Assembly (NCBI RefSeq): GCF_900107795.1
Contig: NZ_FNRL01000006.1
Span: 229,418 to 293,417 of the forward strand
Source: Chitinophaga terrae (ex Kim and Jung 2007)
Lineage (GTDB): Bacteria; Bacteroidota; Bacteroidia; Chitinophagales; Chitinophagaceae
Direction of reading: 5' to 3'
Length of the DNA: 64,000 bases
In this document: positions 1 through 7,994 of the stretch, piece after piece
Position numbering within the stretch: the stretch's first letter is position 1
How the letters are laid out: each line of letters begins with the position of its first letter
Notes under the pieces: model-generated
Databases searched by the model: none
The model's input: only the letters and a program-made list of their open reading frames with translations
What the model was told of the DNA's origin: nothing
Program-made: the position numbers and the translations under genes

Positions 1-1
1 T

Positions 2-481
2 ATTCTGCCCGGCACTTATCTTAATATGGGAGCGGGAGACGCCTGGCCGGAAATATACGAACAGATAGAAGCGGCTAACATCATAATATTTGCTACGCCG
101 GTCTGGTGGGGTAACCAGTCGTCGGAACTCCAGCGGGTAATAGAACGCCTGGACGAAGTTCATGACCAGGTGTTGGCCGGCAAACCTTCGCCCCTCGAGG
201 GAAAAGTAGCTGGCGTTATCATCACCGGCGACTCTGATGGTTCGCAGCATATCATAGGCAACATCAGCAATTTTGTCAACGCCCTTGGTATGAGTATACC
301 TCCTTACTGTACCCTGGCAGTACAAATGAAAGAACAGGCAAAAGGCAGCAATACAACAAAGGAAGAATTATTAAAGAAATACGAAAGCGAGTATACGAAA
401 ATGGCGAAAACCATGGCTAATGAGCTTATTAAAGTAGCCAGAATTAATTTTTTAACCAACGTTAATTCGGAAAGATCATGA
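2..481 (+). CDS. Flavodoxin-like NAD(P)H-dependent FMN reductase (5' truncated)
   Basis: The reading frame is open to the left edge, so the N-terminus with the FMN phosphate loop lies outside the window; the ATG at 26 is internal. The visible part shows the flavodoxin-like pattern of an acidic GDAWPEI stretch, a hydrophobic strand IIIFATPVWWG that contacts the flavin, then a helix SSELQRVIERLDEV and a second strand GVIITGDSDG. This is typical of flavodoxin-family NADPH-dependent oxidoreductases that reduce quinones or nitro compounds in the cytoplasm. The stop overlaps the next start by 4 bp, so the two genes are translationally coupled. Family assignment is good; the substrate is unknown. 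Confidence 0.8.
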   Translation: MLPGTYLNMGAGDAWPEIYEQIEAANIIIFATPVWWGNQSSELQRVIERLDEVHDQVLAGKPSPLEGKVAGVIITGDSDGSQHIIGNISNFVNALGMSIPPYCTLAVQMKEQAKGSNTTKEELLKKYESEYTKMAKTMANELIKVARINFLTNVNSERS

Positions 482-765
482 CTAGTTTGTCCAAAAAAAC
501 CAAAGACCACGAGGAAATTAAGAATTGGGCGGAGCAAAGAGACGGGAAACCTGCCCAGGTAGCCAACACTTCTGCAAAGAAAGAAACCGGCATACTAAGG
601 ATCGATTTCCCGCCGTATGACCCTGAAAAACTGGAAGAGATCTCATGGGACGATTTCTTTAAGAAGTTTGATGCAGAGAACCTGGTATTCCTCTACCAGG
701 ATGAGACCTCTGAAGGAGGAACCAGCTACTTTAACAAATTCATTTATGAGGAAGATGATGAATAA
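478..765 (+). CDS. Small acidic conserved protein next to flavodoxin
   Basis: A 95-residue, acidic, soluble protein without signal peptide or membrane segment. It starts in an ATGA overlap with the flavodoxin-like gene. The N-terminal third is charged (DHEEIKNWAEQRDGKPAQV) and the C-terminal half has the pattern GILRIDFPPY, LEEISWDDFFKKFDAENLVFLYQD and FNKFI. Small proteins with this pattern are common in bacteria; from memory they are often mislabelled as alpha-glucan branching enzyme although they have no catalytic domain. Function unknown; coupling to a flavodoxin suggests a partner or stress role (inference). A terminator follows 37 bp after the stop. Confidence 0.75.
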   Translation: MTSLSKKTKDHEEIKNWAEQRDGKPAQVANTSAKKETGILRIDFPPYDPEKLEEISWDDFFKKFDAENLVFLYQDETSEGGTSYFNKFIYEEDDE

Positions 766-802
766 GAAATTATTTCTGGAATCAGCTATGTGTATGGGTA
801 AC

Positions 803-837
803 GGCCGTCTCTATTCTTTAGAGACGGCCCTTTTTTT
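803..837 (+). terminator. Rho-independent terminator
   Basis: Perfect 9-bp stem (803-811 with 821-829), 9-base loop, then seven T. It ends the flavodoxin / small protein unit just before the convergent AraC gene. Confidence 0.85.
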
Positions 838-846
838 GAGTATCAG

Positions 847-1824
847 TTAACCCCTGATCTTCCCGGGACTGACCCCAAACTTCTTTTTAAACGCAGTACC
901 GAAGTTATTCGGGCTGTTATATCCTAACAAATAAGCTACTTCATTAACAGGACGGTTTTCATCCAGCAACATCCTGCGGGCTTTTTGCATTTTAAGCTCG
1001 TTGATATAACCGAAAACGGTTTCCCCGAACACATCTTTAAACCCTTTCTTCAGTTTAAAGGTATTCAATCCTGCCTGGCGGCTAAGCCCCGACAGCGAAT
1101 GAGCAGCGTCCGGATCTTTATCTATCAGTTCTTTCACGAAGTACAGCTTATCTATATCTCCTGCCAGGTTGGCCAGGTAATGACAAGCCTGTTGAGCTGC
1201 GCTCCTGTCGAAGAATTCTGTTTGCAACATAAACAGTTCCAGGACCCTCGATTCCAGGAAAAGTTTTTTGTAAAACCCTTTCCGTTTAACCTGGATAATA
1301 TCTGCCAGCAACAGCTGCATGGCCGAGCTGATAGGCTGATGTTGAGGAGCGACCAGGGTTATTTCATCCCTCTCCATTTTTGACATGACCAGCTGGTGGA
1401 CAGCGCAGTCTTCATGGAATAGCTGCCCGAAAAATGCCTTACTGAAAAGTATTTCCAGCTTAACCACCGGTTGCCGGGGACTGTTATAAATAGTCTCCGT
1501 TGTTTTATTGGCCGAAAGGGCAATGAGATTATGTTCCAGCGACGAGAACAACACCGGGCCGGGCAACGCCTTGTTGGTAGCGGTTATCTGCCCGCTCAGG
1601 GAGAAGTGCATTTCGGCCATGGGTTCCGGGGCGGTACTTTGCAGGATCAGCGGGTTGCGGGACAATATATTGCTGTAATTGATCTGTATTCCTTCCATTT
1701 CTATGGCAGTACAACTGCCTTCCAGTCCGGATTCCGGAAGCATGCTGTAATGCCGCTCTTCTATCCCCTTACTGCTTTGGCTTTCGGTCAGTTTACTGTA
1801 TGGAAAAAAAGAATTGATATACAT
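847..1824 (-). CDS. AraC-family transcriptional regulator
   Basis: 325 residues. The C-terminal ~100 residues are a double helix-turn-helix AraC domain: AGLNTFKLKKGFKDVFGETV for the first HTH, the KARRMLLDENRPVNEVAYLLGY linker and HTH2, and the FGTAFKKKFGVSPGKIR signature. The N-terminal ~200 residues form an effector domain of the kind seen in Bacteroidota AraC proteins, with no recognisable ligand motif. The gene is divergent from an MFS drug exporter 135 bp away, and the gap holds nested inverted repeats, so it probably controls that exporter and itself (inference). Family assignment is firm; ligand unknown. Confidence 0.88.
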   Translation of the reverse strand: MYINSFFPYSKLTESQSSKGIEERHYSMLPESGLEGSCTAIEMEGIQINYSNILSRNPLILQSTAPEPMAEMHFSLSGQITATNKALPGPVLFSSLEHNLIALSANKTTETIYNSPRQPVVKLEILFSKAFFGQLFHEDCAVHQLVMSKMERDEITLVAPQHQPISSAMQLLLADIIQVKRKGFYKKLFLESRVLELFMLQTEFFDRSAAQQACHYLANLAGDIDKLYFVKELIDKDPDAAHSLSGLSRQAGLNTFKLKKGFKDVFGETVFGYINELKMQKARRMLLDENRPVNEVAYLLGYNSPNNFGTAFKKKFGVSPGKIRG

Positions 1825-1862
1825 GGATGTTGTTGATTCAATACCTGCAAAGGTAAGTATCT

Positions 1863-1931
1863 GCCGCTTGCCGGGCTATAAAATCCTTTTTCCAGAGGTT
1901 TTACTCCTTTTTTCAAACCTCTGCAAGCGGC
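1863..1931. promoter_or_regulatory. Nested inverted repeats in AraC/MFS divergent promoter
   Basis: Outer 9-bp arms GCCGCTTGC (1863-1871) and GCAAGCGGC (1923-1931) enclose inner 9-bp arms CAGAGGTTT (1893-1901) and AAACCTCTG (1915-1923). All arms are perfect complements. The dyad sits between the AraC gene and the MFS gene and is probably the regulator's operator. Confidence 0.6.
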
Positions 1932-1959
1932 GCACTGCTGACTTTTGCGCTAAAAAAAA

Positions 1960-3528
1960 ATGAATGGTAATTCAATGATCGAATATGGCTACAGGCGGTT
2001 GATCATTACCCTGACAGCCATGATCTGCGCCATCCTGGAGTTGCTGGATACGACTATTGTCAATGTAGCCCTGAATGATCTGCAAGGCAACCTGGGCGCC
2101 ACGCTTTCGGAAGTGGGCTGGGTAGTGACCGCGTATGGCATCGGCAACGTGATCATCATACCTATGACCGGCTGGCTTTCCCGTCAATTCGGAAGGCGGA
2201 ATTATTTTACGGGGTCCATTATTATGTTCACTGTTTTCTCTTTCCTCTGCGGCCAGGCAGGCAGTATCTGGACGCTGGCATGCTTCCGCTTTTTCCAGGG
2301 CATGGGAGGCGGCGCATTGTTAGCCACATCGCAAACTGTTATCACAGAATCGTACCCGCCTGAAAAACGGGGCGTTTCGCATCTCATCTTCATGATGGGG
2401 GTGATCATCGGCCCCGCCTTAGGCCCTTTGATCGGCGGCTATATCGTAGATAACTACAGCTGGCCTTTCATCTTCTACATCAATATACCGCTGGGCATAC
2501 TGGCGGCCTTACTCTCCATGCAGTTCATAAGATCGCCCCGGTACGGCGATAAATTGCCTGCTTCCAAAGTCGACTGGCTGGGTATTTTATTGCTGGCGGC
2601 TTCGGTAGGCTCGCTGCAATATGTGCTGGAAAAAGGGCAGGAAGAAGACTGGTTTAATGATAAGACTATCCGGAATCTTTCTGTTGTGGCTTTTTTTGGC
2701 CTGATACTATTTGTCTGGCGGGAGATCACTTACCGCCATCCAATTGTTGCCGTAAGAACATTAAAGAACAGGAACCTGGCTGCGGGAACGCTTTTTTCAT
2801 TTATTTATGGTTTCGGCTCTTATGGTTCTACGTTTATTGTTCCGTTGTTTACCCAATCGCAGCTGGGATGGCCGGCTACCGATGCCGGGTTGCTGGTTTG
2901 CCTTACGTCTCTTTCCAGCCTGCTCATTTTCCCGCTTACTTCATGGCTGTTAAAGACGGGCATCAAACCCCAGATCATTATGGCCTGCGGGATGGTATTG
3001 TTCTTTTTCAATTGTTACATGAGCGCCGGCATCCTCACGCCGGACACGGGGTTCCCGGTATTCTTTTATGTGCTGGTGTTCAGGTATTTCGGGTTGAACA
3101 TGATCCTGCTATCGATCAGCGCTATCGCCTTTTCTTCCCTTAAAACCCATGAAATTGCGGAAGGTGCAGCATTCACCGGCATGATCAGGCAATTGGGAGG
3201 TTCTTTTGGCATCGCCATCATTACCACGTTTATTACACGAAGAAATGCACAGCACCGTATGGACCTGGTCACGCACCTGGATACCAACGACCCGCTGGTA
3301 TGGGAACGTTTGCACCAGTCGCAACAGGCCTTCGTGGCAAAAGGATTCACGCCTGATCATGCTATGAGAAGCGGGTTGCAACTGATGGAACATGCAGTCA
3401 ACAAACAGGCTACATTACTGTCATACATGGACGTTTACTTCACCATCGGCTTTCTTTTCCTGGCCTGCGCTCCAATTGTTTTAATGCTGAAGGCAGGTAA
3501 AAAAAATGCGATAACTGACGCACATTAA
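1960..3528 (+). CDS. DHA2-family MFS multidrug exporter (EmrB/QacA type)
   Basis: 522 residues with about 14 hydrophobic segments, the length and topology of DHA2 (EmrB/QacA) drug:proton antiporters. Helix 1 carries the acidic motif LELLDTTIVNVALNDL typical of the family, the loop 2-3 motif reads GWLSRQFGRRNYF, and motif C follows in GVIIGPALGPLIGGYI. It should export hydrophobic compounds from the inner membrane; no periplasmic adaptor (EmrA) is adjacent. The ATG at 1960 lies in a run of A without a clear ribosome binding site; MIEYGYRR at 1975 is a possible later start. Divergent from an AraC regulator. Confidence 0.9.
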   Translation: MNGNSMIEYGYRRLIITLTAMICAILELLDTTIVNVALNDLQGNLGATLSEVGWVVTAYGIGNVIIIPMTGWLSRQFGRRNYFTGSIIMFTVFSFLCGQAGSIWTLACFRFFQGMGGGALLATSQTVITESYPPEKRGVSHLIFMMGVIIGPALGPLIGGYIVDNYSWPFIFYINIPLGILAALLSMQFIRSPRYGDKLPASKVDWLGILLLAASVGSLQYVLEKGQEEDWFNDKTIRNLSVVAFFGLILFVWREITYRHPIVAVRTLKNRNLAAGTLFSFIYGFGSYGSTFIVPLFTQSQLGWPATDAGLLVCLTSLSSLLIFPLTSWLLKTGIKPQIIMACGMVLFFFNCYMSAGILTPDTGFPVFFYVLVFRYFGLNMILLSISAIAFSSLKTHEIAEGAAFTGMIRQLGGSFGIAIITTFITRRNAQHRMDLVTHLDTNDPLVWERLHQSQQAFVAKGFTPDHAMRSGLQLMEHAVNKQATLLSYMDVYFTIGFLFLACAPIVLMLKAGKKNAITDAH

Positions 3529-3538
3529 AATTTCGTTT

Positions 3539-3844
3539 ATGGGACCTGTTGATTATAATTCATTACACCATGCAATGGTTTTCTTTGAAAGACTGAAGGA
3601 AAATGACAAGAGGCGGGAAGCCTTCTATTCTTGCCTGGAACAAAGGGGTAAAGTTTGCCTGAGAGGAAATGCGCAGAATAATGCCTGCGAATTCATCCTG
3701 TTCTTTGTCAGCGATCATTCCGAACTCTGGGAGCTTATAGAACAAGACCCGGGCATTCAATCGGGTTATTGCCGGCTAACAGACGCTTATCCCGTTTTGC
3801 TGACTGCAACCCGTCAGACGGCATCGCCTTCGGCCATTAAATAG
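3539..3844 (+). CDS. Small hypothetical protein
   Basis: 101 residues, soluble, no signal peptide. It begins 10 bp after the exporter stop and is probably co-transcribed. The C-terminal half (FILFFVSDHSELWELIEQD, then YPVLLTATRQ) resembles the strand-helix arrangement of small ferredoxin-like barrels such as YciI, but no catalytic His-Asp pair is obvious. I do not recognise the family with confidence. Reading frame and position support a real gene; function unknown. Confidence 0.55.
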   Translation: MGPVDYNSLHHAMVFFERLKENDKRREAFYSCLEQRGKVCLRGNAQNNACEFILFFVSDHSELWELIEQDPGIQSGYCRLTDAYPVLLTATRQTASPSAIK

Positions 3845-3939
3845 TTTGTAAAATGGTTTTCATTGTTACATTTGCAATGACGCCGGCAGGCAACTGACCG
3901 GCATACAGTATTCTGTATCATTTGCAAAACTAACCCATA

Positions 3940-4989
3940 GTGAAATCATTGATCAACTTATGTGCGGCGGCGCTCATTTTCAGCTCAGCTTCGCAAGGCC
4001 AGGCCCCGGGCAAAGATCCACGGTATAAACAATATGCAGGTCGTTATGGCAACAGCAACGGTATCTGCCTCTTCGAAGACGGAAAATTTATGTTGTACGG
4101 GTATGCTACCATCGTTTTTGGCAGCTATTCATTCGACAAAGACCTGCTGCGTTTTAAACCGGACAAACCGGAACGTTTTGCCGTATACGCGCATAAAAAT
4201 CCCGCTATCGGGGATAGTACCAGGATTAACTTTGCGGGTTTTGAAAGAGGGGAAACATTTGTACAGTTCAATAAAGAGCCGCTTAACAGGGTGTTTAACA
4301 GGGATGCAAACTGCTTTGACGCTCCGTTTGTATACCAACGCCCCGGAAGACCGGAAGACATCCTTCTCACTCAGACCATAGACGGGCACATAGAAGAAGG
4401 GAAACCGGAGAATTCATGGCATTACAAAAATGATAAAGGATACAACGACTTCCTTATGGTATATAACAGCCCGTCAAGAGAGAACCAGGACTTTGCAGGT
4501 GAAATATCAAACAAGGAGCCAGGCGTATTGTTACTCAGCAATTTCGGAGGAGATAAGGGCTATTCCAGGCAGGAAACGGACCGGGAGTGGAACGACATCC
4601 TGCAAATGAAAAAGGAATACGAAGGATCGGGCGCCCGGGCGGCAAATCCCGTATATGCGAACAGGCATTATAAAATCTTCTCGCCCGACCTCAGCCAATA
4701 TGCCTTCGACGAAAAAACACAGCAATTTATCAGCAGATCGGCGGCAGAAAACGAAGCGCACTTCAGGAAGAACCAGTATAATGATGACCGCTACCTCAGG
4801 GCTTATGTTCTGCTGCGGCCTATTTCCAAAGCATATACAGATCAAACGGCCGGGGACGATATACCGTTTATTTTCTTTACGGTTTGCGGGGAGAGTTCGG
4901 AGAAATCTTATCGCTATACCGGCATAACGCACGAGGGTGAAGACAACAATGGGCCCATGCCAACTACAACTGCGCCGGTTTCACAATAA
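3940..4989 (+). CDS. Secreted protein of unknown function
   Basis: 349 residues with a GTG start and a signal peptide (MKSLINLCAAALIFSSASQGQA). The mature N-terminal part looks beta-rich: YAGRYGNSNGICLFEDGKFM, YATIVFGSYSFDKDLLRFKP. Short barrel-like pieces of this kind occur in Bacteroidota periplasmic proteins that end with a lipocalin-like sheet, but I do not recognise a family. There are two cysteines in the mature region that might pair. It stands alone between the exporter unit and the convergent S41 peptidase operon. Function unknown. Confidence 0.65.
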   Translation: MKSLINLCAAALIFSSASQGQAPGKDPRYKQYAGRYGNSNGICLFEDGKFMLYGYATIVFGSYSFDKDLLRFKPDKPERFAVYAHKNPAIGDSTRINFAGFERGETFVQFNKEPLNRVFNRDANCFDAPFVYQRPGRPEDILLTQTIDGHIEEGKPENSWHYKNDKGYNDFLMVYNSPSRENQDFAGEISNKEPGVLLLSNFGGDKGYSRQETDREWNDILQMKKEYEGSGARAANPVYANRHYKIFSPDLSQYAFDEKTQQFISRSAAENEAHFRKNQYNDDRYLRAYVLLRPISKAYTDQTAGDDIPFIFFTVCGESSEKSYRYTGITHEGEDNNGPMPTTTAPVSQ

Positions 4990-5097
4990 CGGCAACCGAT
5001 ACCTCCGGTAATTTCGCTAACTGTCAGATATACCGTTCCGGCCTGGTATTCCTGTCATGGATGGGCAAAGCCATTGAATAATCATCCTCTTGCACAC

Positions 5098-5130
5098 AAA
5101 AAGGGCCATACAGCCTAAGCTGCATAGCCC
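5098..5130 (-). terminator. Terminator of the SusCD/ABC/MutS-like operon
   Basis: On the minus strand a 12-bp stem with G-U pairs (arms 5119-5130 and 5103-5114, loop of 4) is followed by TTTTT. It lies 27 bp beyond the S41 peptidase stop and marks the end of the long minus-strand operon. Confidence 0.75.
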
Positions 5131-5156
5131 ATTAACCAAAAGGGAGACCACGGTAA

Positions 5157-6638
5157 TTATTTTCCGCTGCTGATCAGCTCCATTGTATAACTCATTTCAG
5201 GGTCCTTACCTGCCTGGATATACGAAATGAATTTATCCACCGGCACCTCTCTGTCAGGCATCACCCCATGCCCTTTATCAGTAGCAGCATCGAAGAAGTA
5301 CAATTCCGACATCGGTACAGACAGTACGCTCTTGGTTCGCGGCAAGAGGTATTTCATAAACCAGGCTGCGGTTGTTGCTGCTTCCCCGCTGCCGGTTTCA
5401 TGACCAATGATAACACCCCGCTTATTTTGCTGTACAAGTGAAGCAAAGTAGGTAGCTGCCGACACGGTACCGCCCCCGGCGAGTACATACACCTTTCCAT
5501 CGAAGGCATCCTTATCCGGCGGGAAGTTCTCCAGCAGGCCATCCCGCAGGCGGGCGTTACCTACATAGATGCCGTTCTTGTCTTTGTCAAAACGCTGGTA
5601 AAGGAAATTCTTCTGGGTCTGGATATCATCGTCTGATAATCTTCTCCCGTTGTCGGCTATTGCATATTCCGGCAATGCAATGTCGATGGTGCGTGTGCGA
5701 TAGTTATATACGTTCCTGAAAGGCTCGCGGGTCAGGAAAGAGTAAAGGAGCGCAGAGATCGCCGGGTTGCCGCCGCCGTTGCTGCGTACGTCGATGATCA
5801 CCTGTTTGTACTTCCGCCTGTTCAATTCCCTGAAAAACTCGCTGAACTCCTTGTAAGCGTCGGCTTCGTTGATCCCAAAGGTGTTCACTGTCAATACACC
5901 GGTTTTCGTGTCGTCGTAATAGTTATTGTAAATAACGTAACTGCGTTGCAACTGGTTTAACGGGTGTACTGCCATCTTGCTGTCGTGAAACGCCTGGGTA
6001 GGATTGGCAAAAGGCAAGGTCGTTTTCTTCGTTTCCCTGCTGCCCGGCGCTATGTAACTCACCTGGAAAGTGGTTTCATGCGGCGACAGGAGGCTGTACA
6101 TCACCTGGAAATTAGGATACAGGCGGTCCAGACCACTGGTGATGTAGCCATCGCTGTATGCAGGGGTCGACAATGCCTGTATAATGTCTTCTGCCGGTAC
6201 GTTGTTGATACTGGTCACTTCGGCTCCAAACGGCACCACCCATCCTTTGATATTGATAAAGATCTTTCCTCTTTCTATAATAACAGGATAAGGAAACAGG
6301 TTGATCATTGAATACAGTTCCTTGGCGTTGTCGGCGCTTACGCCCAGGTTGGTATGCACATCCCTTACCAGATAGATGGGAGAATATTGCAGGCAGGATA
6401 CAACGTCGGGGGCGGCAGCCGCCTTTTCCATCAACGAATCCACTTTGCGCTGGAAACTCGCTGAATCGATCCATTTGTAGGGATTCGGGTGCTGCTTCTT
6501 CAGTATCTCGGCTGCCAGCCGGAAGTCGGCTATAAAATCTTCTTTGGTAAGGTTAGAAAGCTTTTTATCCTGCGCCGATACACGAAAGCAGCACAAAGTC
6601 ATCAGGGCTGCGGCGCCTGAAATTATCCATCTCTTCAT
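5157..6638 (-). CDS. Secreted S41-family peptidase
   Basis: 493 residues with signal peptide MKRWIISGAAALMTLCCFRVSAQ. The S41 (tail-specific protease/tricorn core) fold is shown by VIIDVRSNGGG at about 280-290 and by the nucleophile motif GGGTVSAATYFASL with Ser393, followed by GHETGSGEA. A PDZ-like stretch lies before it (about 120-160: VVPFGAEVTSINNVPAEDI). It should cleave or bind peptides in the periplasm or at the cell surface. It is the last gene of the operon, 29 bp after a MutS-like gene. Fold call firm; substrate unknown. Confidence 0.85.
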   Translation of the reverse strand: MKRWIISGAAALMTLCCFRVSAQDKKLSNLTKEDFIADFRLAAEILKKQHPNPYKWIDSASFQRKVDSLMEKAAAAPDVVSCLQYSPIYLVRDVHTNLGVSADNAKELYSMINLFPYPVIIERGKIFINIKGWVVPFGAEVTSINNVPAEDIIQALSTPAYSDGYITSGLDRLYPNFQVMYSLLSPHETTFQVSYIAPGSRETKKTTLPFANPTQAFHDSKMAVHPLNQLQRSYVIYNNYYDDTKTGVLTVNTFGINEADAYKEFSEFFRELNRRKYKQVIIDVRSNGGGNPAISALLYSFLTREPFRNVYNYRTRTIDIALPEYAIADNGRRLSDDDIQTQKNFLYQRFDKDKNGIYVGNARLRDGLLENFPPDKDAFDGKVYVLAGGGTVSAATYFASLVQQNKRGVIIGHETGSGEAATTAAWFMKYLLPRTKSVLSVPMSELYFFDAATDKGHGVMPDREVPVDKFISYIQAGKDPEMSYTMELISSGK

Positions 6639-6667
6639 GTCATTGGTTTTTGAAATTTATAAAAGCG

Positions 6668-7984
6668 TCAGGAGCGTATCAGCTCAAGGATCCCTTCATT
6701 GCGGATGATCATCATTCCCTGCCTGTCTTCGGTGATACCTTCTTTCAGACGGTAAGTATAACGGGGGCGGGAACCTTCCATTACCGTTGGCAGGTAAGCA
6801 AAGCGGATGTTGCTGTTTCCTTTCAGCGCCTCTCCTACTTCAATGATATGGGTAGATACAATGAAAATACAATCCTGGTATTCGGCAAATGCTGATGTTA
6901 CTGCCAGTGTGCCGTCGTAAGCATCTTTTACATTCGTTCCTTTAAACAGTTCATCAAACATCAAAAGCAAACGTTTGCCGCTGGCGGCAGCTTCAGCAGC
7001 CTGTTTTACCCGCACCACTTCCGCATAGAAATGGCTGTAACCCAGCTGGATATTATCCGCTACGTTGATGGAAGAGCAGATCCCTTCCCTTACAGAAAAT
7101 GTCATAGCTTCTGCCGCCACGGGGAATCCCATATGCGCCAGGTACACAGAGATACCTACCGATTTCATCAGGGTAGATTTACCGGCCATATTAGCTCCTG
7201 TAAGGAATAATACATTGCTTCCTTCCTCCATCCGGATATCGTTGCCTACAGCGCCCTGCAAGGCAGGATGACGCAGACCTTTAACGGATAAAATATTCTT
7301 TCCCTTCGGCAACGCCTCCGCATATGCGAATCCCCTGGCTTTTGCAACCCCGGCCACTGCAATAAAAACATCCAGCTCGTAGATAAACCGGAGCACCCGC
7401 TCCATTTCTTCATGCAAACGTTTCTTCAGCAAATGGTCATAGAAGGCCAGCGTGCTTATAGACAAAGGCTTGTAGATATCTATGTTCATCAGCTTGTCTA
7501 CCTCCTTGTCTGCCAGGATGGAGAGTATATCTTTTACCTGGCCCGCATACCTGCCGGTTGGCGGTTGCAAGCTATGCAGGAAGAGGTAGCAGCGTTTCAG
7601 CGTTACAATGGTAGCCTGCAACCCCTGTACTTTTTTGCGGTACCTTTCGTCGCGGGTCAGGGAGGCCAAACCTTTTTTGATCAGCGTATCCACCATAGTT
7701 ACGGCCATATTGCCTGCAGTACTGCCATCCAGGTATTCCCGCATCAGGCTCAGTTGTGGTACATCGAAGGGAAAATCCAGGCCGGCCTGCTGGAAAGCCT
7801 TAAATATGGCGGCCCGCTCATTGATTGTTGCGGGATCTTCCAGCGGGTTCCTGAACATTTCATCCAACACCTGTTGTCCGCCCGCTGTTTTCACCTGGTT
7901 AAACAGGTGGTATACAGACCCGTTGCGGTATTTTCCCATCAGGTTCAGTTCATCTGCCGTCTGTTTATCTATATTAAAGCTCAT
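6668..7984 (-). CDS. MutS-like ATPase, second of tandem pair
   Basis: 438 residues from the ATG at 7984 (an upstream in-frame ATG at 8023 would overlap the previous gene; AGAAGAA precedes 7984). It has only the MutS core/lever region (1-240) and the MutS ATPase domain: Walker A TGANMAGKS near 262-270, signature-like LGYSHFYAEVVRVK, Walker B LLLMFDE near 339-345, then VSTHIIE. The N-terminal mismatch-recognition and connector domains, and the Smr domain of MutS2, are absent, so it is not a repair MutS. It is a paralogue of the gene 10 bp upstream. Its role is unknown; the operon places it with an ABC/Gld complex. Confidence 0.85.
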   Translation of the reverse strand: MSFNIDKQTADELNLMGKYRNGSVYHLFNQVKTAGGQQVLDEMFRNPLEDPATINERAAIFKAFQQAGLDFPFDVPQLSLMREYLDGSTAGNMAVTMVDTLIKKGLASLTRDERYRKKVQGLQATIVTLKRCYLFLHSLQPPTGRYAGQVKDILSILADKEVDKLMNIDIYKPLSISTLAFYDHLLKKRLHEEMERVLRFIYELDVFIAVAGVAKARGFAYAEALPKGKNILSVKGLRHPALQGAVGNDIRMEEGSNVLFLTGANMAGKSTLMKSVGISVYLAHMGFPVAAEAMTFSVREGICSSINVADNIQLGYSHFYAEVVRVKQAAEAAASGKRLLLMFDELFKGTNVKDAYDGTLAVTSAFAEYQDCIFIVSTHIIEVGEALKGNSNIRFAYLPTVMEGSRPRYTYRLKEGITEDRQGMMIIRNEGILELIRS

Positions 7985-7994
7985 ATTTCTTCTT

